Made by a program: the position numbers and the translations under genes
In this document: piece by piece, positions 13,777 to 16,562 of the stretch
Layout of the letters: every line of letters begins with the position of its first letter
How positions within the stretch are numbered: the first letter of the stretch is position 1
The notes under the pieces: model-generated
Seen by the model: the letters and a program-made list of their open reading frames with translations, nothing else
Databases searched by the model: none
What the model was told of the DNA's origin: nothing
Assembly (NCBI GenBank): GCA_964625525.1
Contig: CAZVEE010000075.1
Span: 1-16,562 of the forward strand
Reading direction: 5' to 3'
Origin: CAZVEE01 sp964625525
GTDB taxonomy: Bacteria; Pseudomonadota; Alphaproteobacteria; JAJFIK01
DNA length: 16,562 nucleotides

Positions 13777-13784
13777 AGAAGGAG
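13777..13784 (+). promoter_or_regulatory. Shine-Dalgarno that decides the DUF3576 start
   Basis: AGAAGGAG lies 7 nt before the GTG at 13792. The in-frame GTG at 13786 is only 1 nt after the motif and cannot use it, so 13792 is the start. Confidence 0.8.
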
Positions 13785-13791
13785 AGTGACC

Positions 13792-14601
13792 GTGCGCAAG
13801 ACCTGGACGAAGGCTTTGACCATTTGTGGCACCGCCCTGGCCTTGGGCCTGGCGGCCTGTGGCCCCAGCCAATCCGCCTTCCCCGAACAGGTGGGCGGCT
13901 CCGATCAGCATGACCCGCTGGGCGACCGCGCCGACTCCGGTCGCGGCTACCTGTTCGGCGGCGGCGAAGACGGCTTTAAAATCTTCGGCGGTGGCAGCAG
14001 CGACGAAAGCCAGGATCAAGACGCCGACACCCTTGATCGCGCCGAAGCCGAGGCCGCCGAGCAGGCCGCCGCCCGCAAGGCCGCTGAATCCCGCGCCCAG
14101 TCTGATGCGGCTCGCGCCGATGCCCGCCTCGCGCTGGTGCAGTCCGACGCCGCCCGGGCCGATGCCTTCGCCGCTCAGGCCCGCGTCGAAGAACAGCGCG
14201 CGCAATACGCCGAAGCCCGCAAGGCCGAGACCCGCAAAGCCAACACCCGGCGTGATAACGACGTGGACCGCATCGGCATCGCCGTGAACGAGTATCTGTG
14301 GCGGGCGTCCCTCGACACTTTGTCCTTCATGCCGCTGCAGTCCGCCGACCCCTATGGCGGCCTCATCATCACGGACTGGTATTCCGAGCCCTCGACCCCG
14401 GGTGAGCGCTTCAAAGTGCAGGTCTACATTCTCGACAAGACCCTGCGCGCCGACGGTCTGCGCGTCACCGTGTTCCGCCAGCAACAGCAGGTGGGAACCG
14501 GCTGGACCGACAGCGCCGTGACGTCTGAGACCCGTATCAAGCTGGAAAACGCGATCCTCACCCGGGCGCGCCAGCTTCGCATCACCGACATGGACAATTA
14601 A
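13792..14601 (+). CDS. DUF3576 lipoprotein with an inserted coiled-coil
   Basis: A 269-residue lipoprotein with a GTG start. The signal ends in the lipobox GLAAC (19-23), so C23 should be lipidated. The C-terminal part (about 157-269) is the DUF3576 domain, found almost only in Alphaproteobacteria: VDRIGIAVNEYLWRASLDTLSFMPL, then DPYGGLIITDWY (186-197), then an ending with RARQLRI. Between them is a Gly-rich stretch (50-70) and a long Ala/Arg/Glu helix (about 80-152) that should form a coiled coil; it repeats SDAARADA at 104-111 and 118-125. From memory typical members are near 170-190 residues and lack this helix, so the gene is longer than usual. The gene sits just before leuS, a conserved neighbour order. 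Function is unknown; an outer-membrane role is likely. Confidence 0.87.
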   Translation: MRKTWTKALTICGTALALGLAACGPSQSAFPEQVGGSDQHDPLGDRADSGRGYLFGGGEDGFKIFGGGSSDESQDQDADTLDRAEAEAAEQAAARKAAESRAQSDAARADARLALVQSDAARADAFAAQARVEEQRAQYAEARKAETRKANTRRDNDVDRIGIAVNEYLWRASLDTLSFMPLQSADPYGGLIITDWYSEPSTPGERFKVQVYILDKTLRADGLRVTVFRQQQQVGTGWTDSAVTSETRIKLENAILTRARQLRITDMDN

Positions 14602-14632
14602 GTCCACGCCGCGATGCGCTTCTGACGGCGGA

Positions 14633-14647
14633 TTGGGCCACGCCCAA
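14633..14647 (+). other. Small hairpin between DUF3576 and leuS
   Basis: TTGGGC-CAC-GCCCAA is a perfect 6-bp stem with a 3-nt loop, 31 bp after the DUF3576 stop. No T-tract follows on either strand, so it is at most a weak terminator or a pause site before leuS. The rest of the 151-bp gap shows no clear promoter. Confidence 0.35.
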
Positions 14648-14752
14648 ACCCCCATTACGGTCCCCCGCACGCTGCGCACCAAGACCGCCTGATCGATCCG
14701 CCCACGCCGGCGCCAAGACTGCGCCCGGGGCCGTTCGCCGAAAGCCAAGCCC

Positions 14753-16562
14753 ATGACCCAGTCCGACCCCACCGCCGCGCCGGAGGATTCTGGCCGCTAT
14801 AATCCGACCACTGTCGAACCCAAATGGCAGGAGCGCTGGCGTGACAAGAACCTTTTCGAGGCCAAGGTCGATCCTTCGCGACCGAAATATTATGCCTTGG
14901 AAATGTTCCCCTACCCCTCGGGCCGGATCCATATGGGCCATTCGCGCAACTACACCATGGGCGATGTGGTAGCGCGCTATAAACGAGCCCGCGGCTTCAA
15001 TGTTTTGCATCCGATGGGATGGGATGCCTTCGGACTACCCGCGGAGAATGCCGCTATTGAGCGCAAAGTGCACCCGGCCGGTTGGACCCGCGACAACATC
15101 GCCGCCATGAAGGCGCAACTGTCCAAGCTGGGCCTGTCCATCGACTGGAGCCGGGAATTCGCCACGTGCGAGCCCGCCTATTTCAAACATCAGCAGGCAT
15201 TGTTTCTAGACTTCCTGGAAAAGGGATTTGTCTATCGCCGCATGGCTCATGTGAACTGGGACCCGGTGGAACACACCGTGCTCGCCAATGAGCAGGTGGT
15301 GGACGGGCGCGGATGGCGCTCCGGCGCTCCGGTGGAAAAGCGTGAACTGTCCCAGTGGTTCTTCCGCATCACGCAGTTTGCAGAGGACTTGCTTGCCGGC
15401 ATCGACACGCTAGAGCGCTGGCCCGACAAAGTCCGCGTCATGCAGCAGAACTGGATCGGTCGATCCGAAGGTCTGCGTATGAACTTCACTCTGCACACAG
15501 ATGATGAAACGCTAAAGCCACTGCTGCCCGAAACCGGACTGGAAATCTATACGACCCGGCCCGACACCTTATTCGGTGCCAGCTTTATGGCTCTGTCGCC
15601 GGATCATCCGCTCACCATCGCCTTAGCTCAGAGCAATCCAGCCATTGAGGCTTTCCGCACTGAATGCGCTCAACTCGGCACCTCCGAAGAAGCCATTGAG
15701 CGCGCCGAGAAGAAAGGTGTCGATACGGGCCTTATGGCCCGCCACCCTTTCATCCCTGATCGCTTGCTGCCGGTTTACGTGGCCAATTTCGTGCTCATGG
15801 ATTATGGCTCCGGCGCCATTTTCGCCTGCCCCGCCCATGACCAGCGTGACTTGGATTTCGCCCGCAAATATGACCTGCCCGTGCGCCCCGTGGTCGTGCC
15901 CGATGGCGAGGATCCGGCCGCCTTTTCGGTGGGGGACGAGGCCTATACGGGGCCCGGCAAACTGGCCAATTCCGATTTCCTGGACGGCATGACCGTGGAG
16001 GCCGCCAAAGCCACCATCATCGACAAGATCGAAGAGGCCGGCCAAGGCACCCGCGCCATCAACTACCGCCTGCGTGACTGGGGCGTGTCGCGTCAGCGCT
16101 ATTGGGGGTGCCCCATCCCTGTTATTCACTGTCCGGACTGTGGTGCCGTGCCGGTGCCCCGCGCCGACCTGCCCGTGGCCTTGCCCGATGACGTGACCTT
16201 TGACACGCCCGGCAACCCGCTCGCGCGCCATCCCACCTGGAAAAATGTCAAATGCCCGTCTTGCGGCAAGGACGCCGAGCGGGACACGGACACACTCGAC
16301 ACTTTTGTGGACTCCTCCTGGTACTTCGCCCGTTTTTGCGGCACCCCCGAAGAGACGCCCACGGACAAAGAAGCAGCCGCTTACTGGCTGCCCGTCGACC
16401 AGTATATCGGCGGCGTTGAGCATGCGGTCCTGCACTTGCTCTATGCCCGTTTCTTCACCCGTATCATGACCGAATGCGGCCACACCAACTTGAAAGAACC
16501 CTTCGCCGGGCTCTTCACTCAAGGCATGGTGACGCATGAAACCTACAAAGACACTGGCGGCA
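14753..16562 (+). CDS. leuS: Leucyl-tRNA synthetase, 3' part outside the window
   Basis: The first 603 residues of a class I leucyl-tRNA synthetase, which charges tRNA-Leu with leucine; family members are about 850-880 long. Seen in order: HMGH form of the HIGH motif (60-63) in PYPSGRIHMGH, DAFGLPAENAA (91-101), NWIGRSEG (233-240), the CP1 editing domain with the threonine-rich TTRPDT (267-272) and PAHDQRD (360-366) with the universal editing aspartate, then YWGCPIPVIHC (450-460). Two Cys pairs, C460/C463 and C501/C504, form a zinc ribbon as in many alphaproteobacterial enzymes. GGVEHAVLHLLYARFF (553-568) is also present. The KMSKS loop and the anticodon-binding domain are beyond the right edge. 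The ATG at 14753 has a poor Shine-Dalgarno but the usual lead length. No stop codon occurs up to the edge. Confidence 0.96.
   Translation, partial: MTQSDPTAAPEDSGRYNPTTVEPKWQERWRDKNLFEAKVDPSRPKYYALEMFPYPSGRIHMGHSRNYTMGDVVARYKRARGFNVLHPMGWDAFGLPAENAAIERKVHPAGWTRDNIAAMKAQLSKLGLSIDWSREFATCEPAYFKHQQALFLDFLEKGFVYRRMAHVNWDPVEHTVLANEQVVDGRGWRSGAPVEKRELSQWFFRITQFAEDLLAGIDTLERWPDKVRVMQQNWIGRSEGLRMNFTLHTDDETLKPLLPETGLEIYTTRPDTLFGASFMALSPDHPLTIALAQSNPAIEAFRTECAQLGTSEEAIERAEKKGVDTGLMARHPFIPDRLLPVYVANFVLMDYGSGAIFACPAHDQRDLDFARKYDLPVRPVVVPDGEDPAAFSVGDEAYTGPGKLANSDFLDGMTVEAAKATIIDKIEEAGQGTRAINYRLRDWGVSRQRYWGCPIPVIHCPDCGAVPVPRADLPVALPDDVTFDTPGNPLARHPTWKNVKCPSCGKDAERDTDTLDTFVDSSWYFARFCGTPEETPTDKEAAAYWLPVDQYIGGVEHAVLHLLYARFFTRIMTECGHTNLKEPFAGLFTQGMVTHETYKDTGG

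Larger units (their letters stand above)
13323..13791. other. 469-bp intergenic region, porin to DUF3576
   Basis: This is the only gap above 300 bp. It holds the porin 5' leader of about 110 nt (13323-13435) and the porin promoter (13442-13471). Beyond that is an AT-richer stretch to about 13560 with two direct repeats of 10-bp period, then a GC-rich part with GATCCGG and CCGTTTCG repeats, and the DUF3576 ribosome binding site. A weak plus-strand promoter pair (TGTGGA 13623-13628, TATGAA 13646-13651, 17-bp spacing) could serve DUF3576. I see no open frame with family sequence and no RNA gene I recognise. Confidence 0.6.

Noticed and set aside
13786..13791. GTG at 13786 as start of the DUF3576 gene
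   Set aside because: The Shine-Dalgarno ends 1 nt before it; the GTG at 13792 has the proper 7-nt spacing.
13615..14772. Minus-strand open frame of 385 codons over DUF3576
   Set aside because: DUF3576 has a lipobox, a Shine-Dalgarno and the conserved domain on the plus strand; the antisense frame is low-complexity.
15128..15180. Possible frameshift or break in leuS
   Set aside because: I read the frame from 14753 to the edge; the motifs follow in the right order and no stop codon occurs.
15623..16537. Minus-strand open frame of 304 codons inside leuS
   Set aside because: leuS motifs are continuous through this interval; the antisense product looks like no known family.

Overview
The window looks like ordinary, GC-rich alphaproteobacterial chromosome. 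The evidence is a DUF3576 lipoprotein directly upstream of a zinc-ribbon-type leucyl-tRNA synthetase, an alphaproteobacterial-type Porin_4 outer-membrane porin, a CtrA-like half-site, and a palindromic intergenic element at the left edge of a kind seen in rhizobia and their relatives. A Rhodospirillales-like host is my best guess, from gene order and protein style only. I see no phage, IS element, CRISPR array, tRNA or rRNA gene. Coding density is high: fifteen complete genes and one gene cut by the right edge.

Layout. 1-107: mosaic palindromic repeat. 108-1237: a divergent pair, a PaaI-type thioesterase (-) and a histidine phosphatase (+). 1317-3304: a small membrane protein with an acidic tail, then a membrane-anchored YVTN beta-propeller, probably one transcript. 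3442-5867: a DPM1/ArnC-like GT2 glycosyltransferase and an ArnT-like polyprenyl-sugar transferase, a likely two-step envelope glycosylation pair. 5872-8737 (-): a GIN-domain (DUF2807) exported protein with a very regular 19-residue repeat, a metallo-beta-lactamase-fold hydrolase, and an OmpR/PhoB-family response regulator with no kinase beside it. 8934-10629 (+): a GTP cyclohydrolase II carrying an apparently dead DHBP-synthase domain at its N-terminus, overlapping a YkuD L,D-transpeptidase. 10626-11982: a YggS PLP protein (-) and a degenerate ThiE/TenI-like protein (+) whose start codons overlap in one CATG. 12051-13322 (-): the porin, with a clear terminator and promoter. 13792-14601 (+): DUF3576 lipoprotein. 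14753-end (+): leuS, open at the right edge.

A theme is the cell envelope: porin, L,D-transpeptidase, two glycosyltransferases, DUF3576 lipoprotein, GIN protein and an OmpR-type regulator. A second theme is cofactor metabolism: riboflavin, thiamine-like and PLP. I found no clear new defence or mobile system. The points most worth checking are the degenerate RibB half of the RibA protein, the ThiE-like protein with altered active-site residues and an overlapping start, the 19-residue coil protein, and the 10-bp-period direct repeats upstream of the porin, which suit binding by an OmpR-type regulator.
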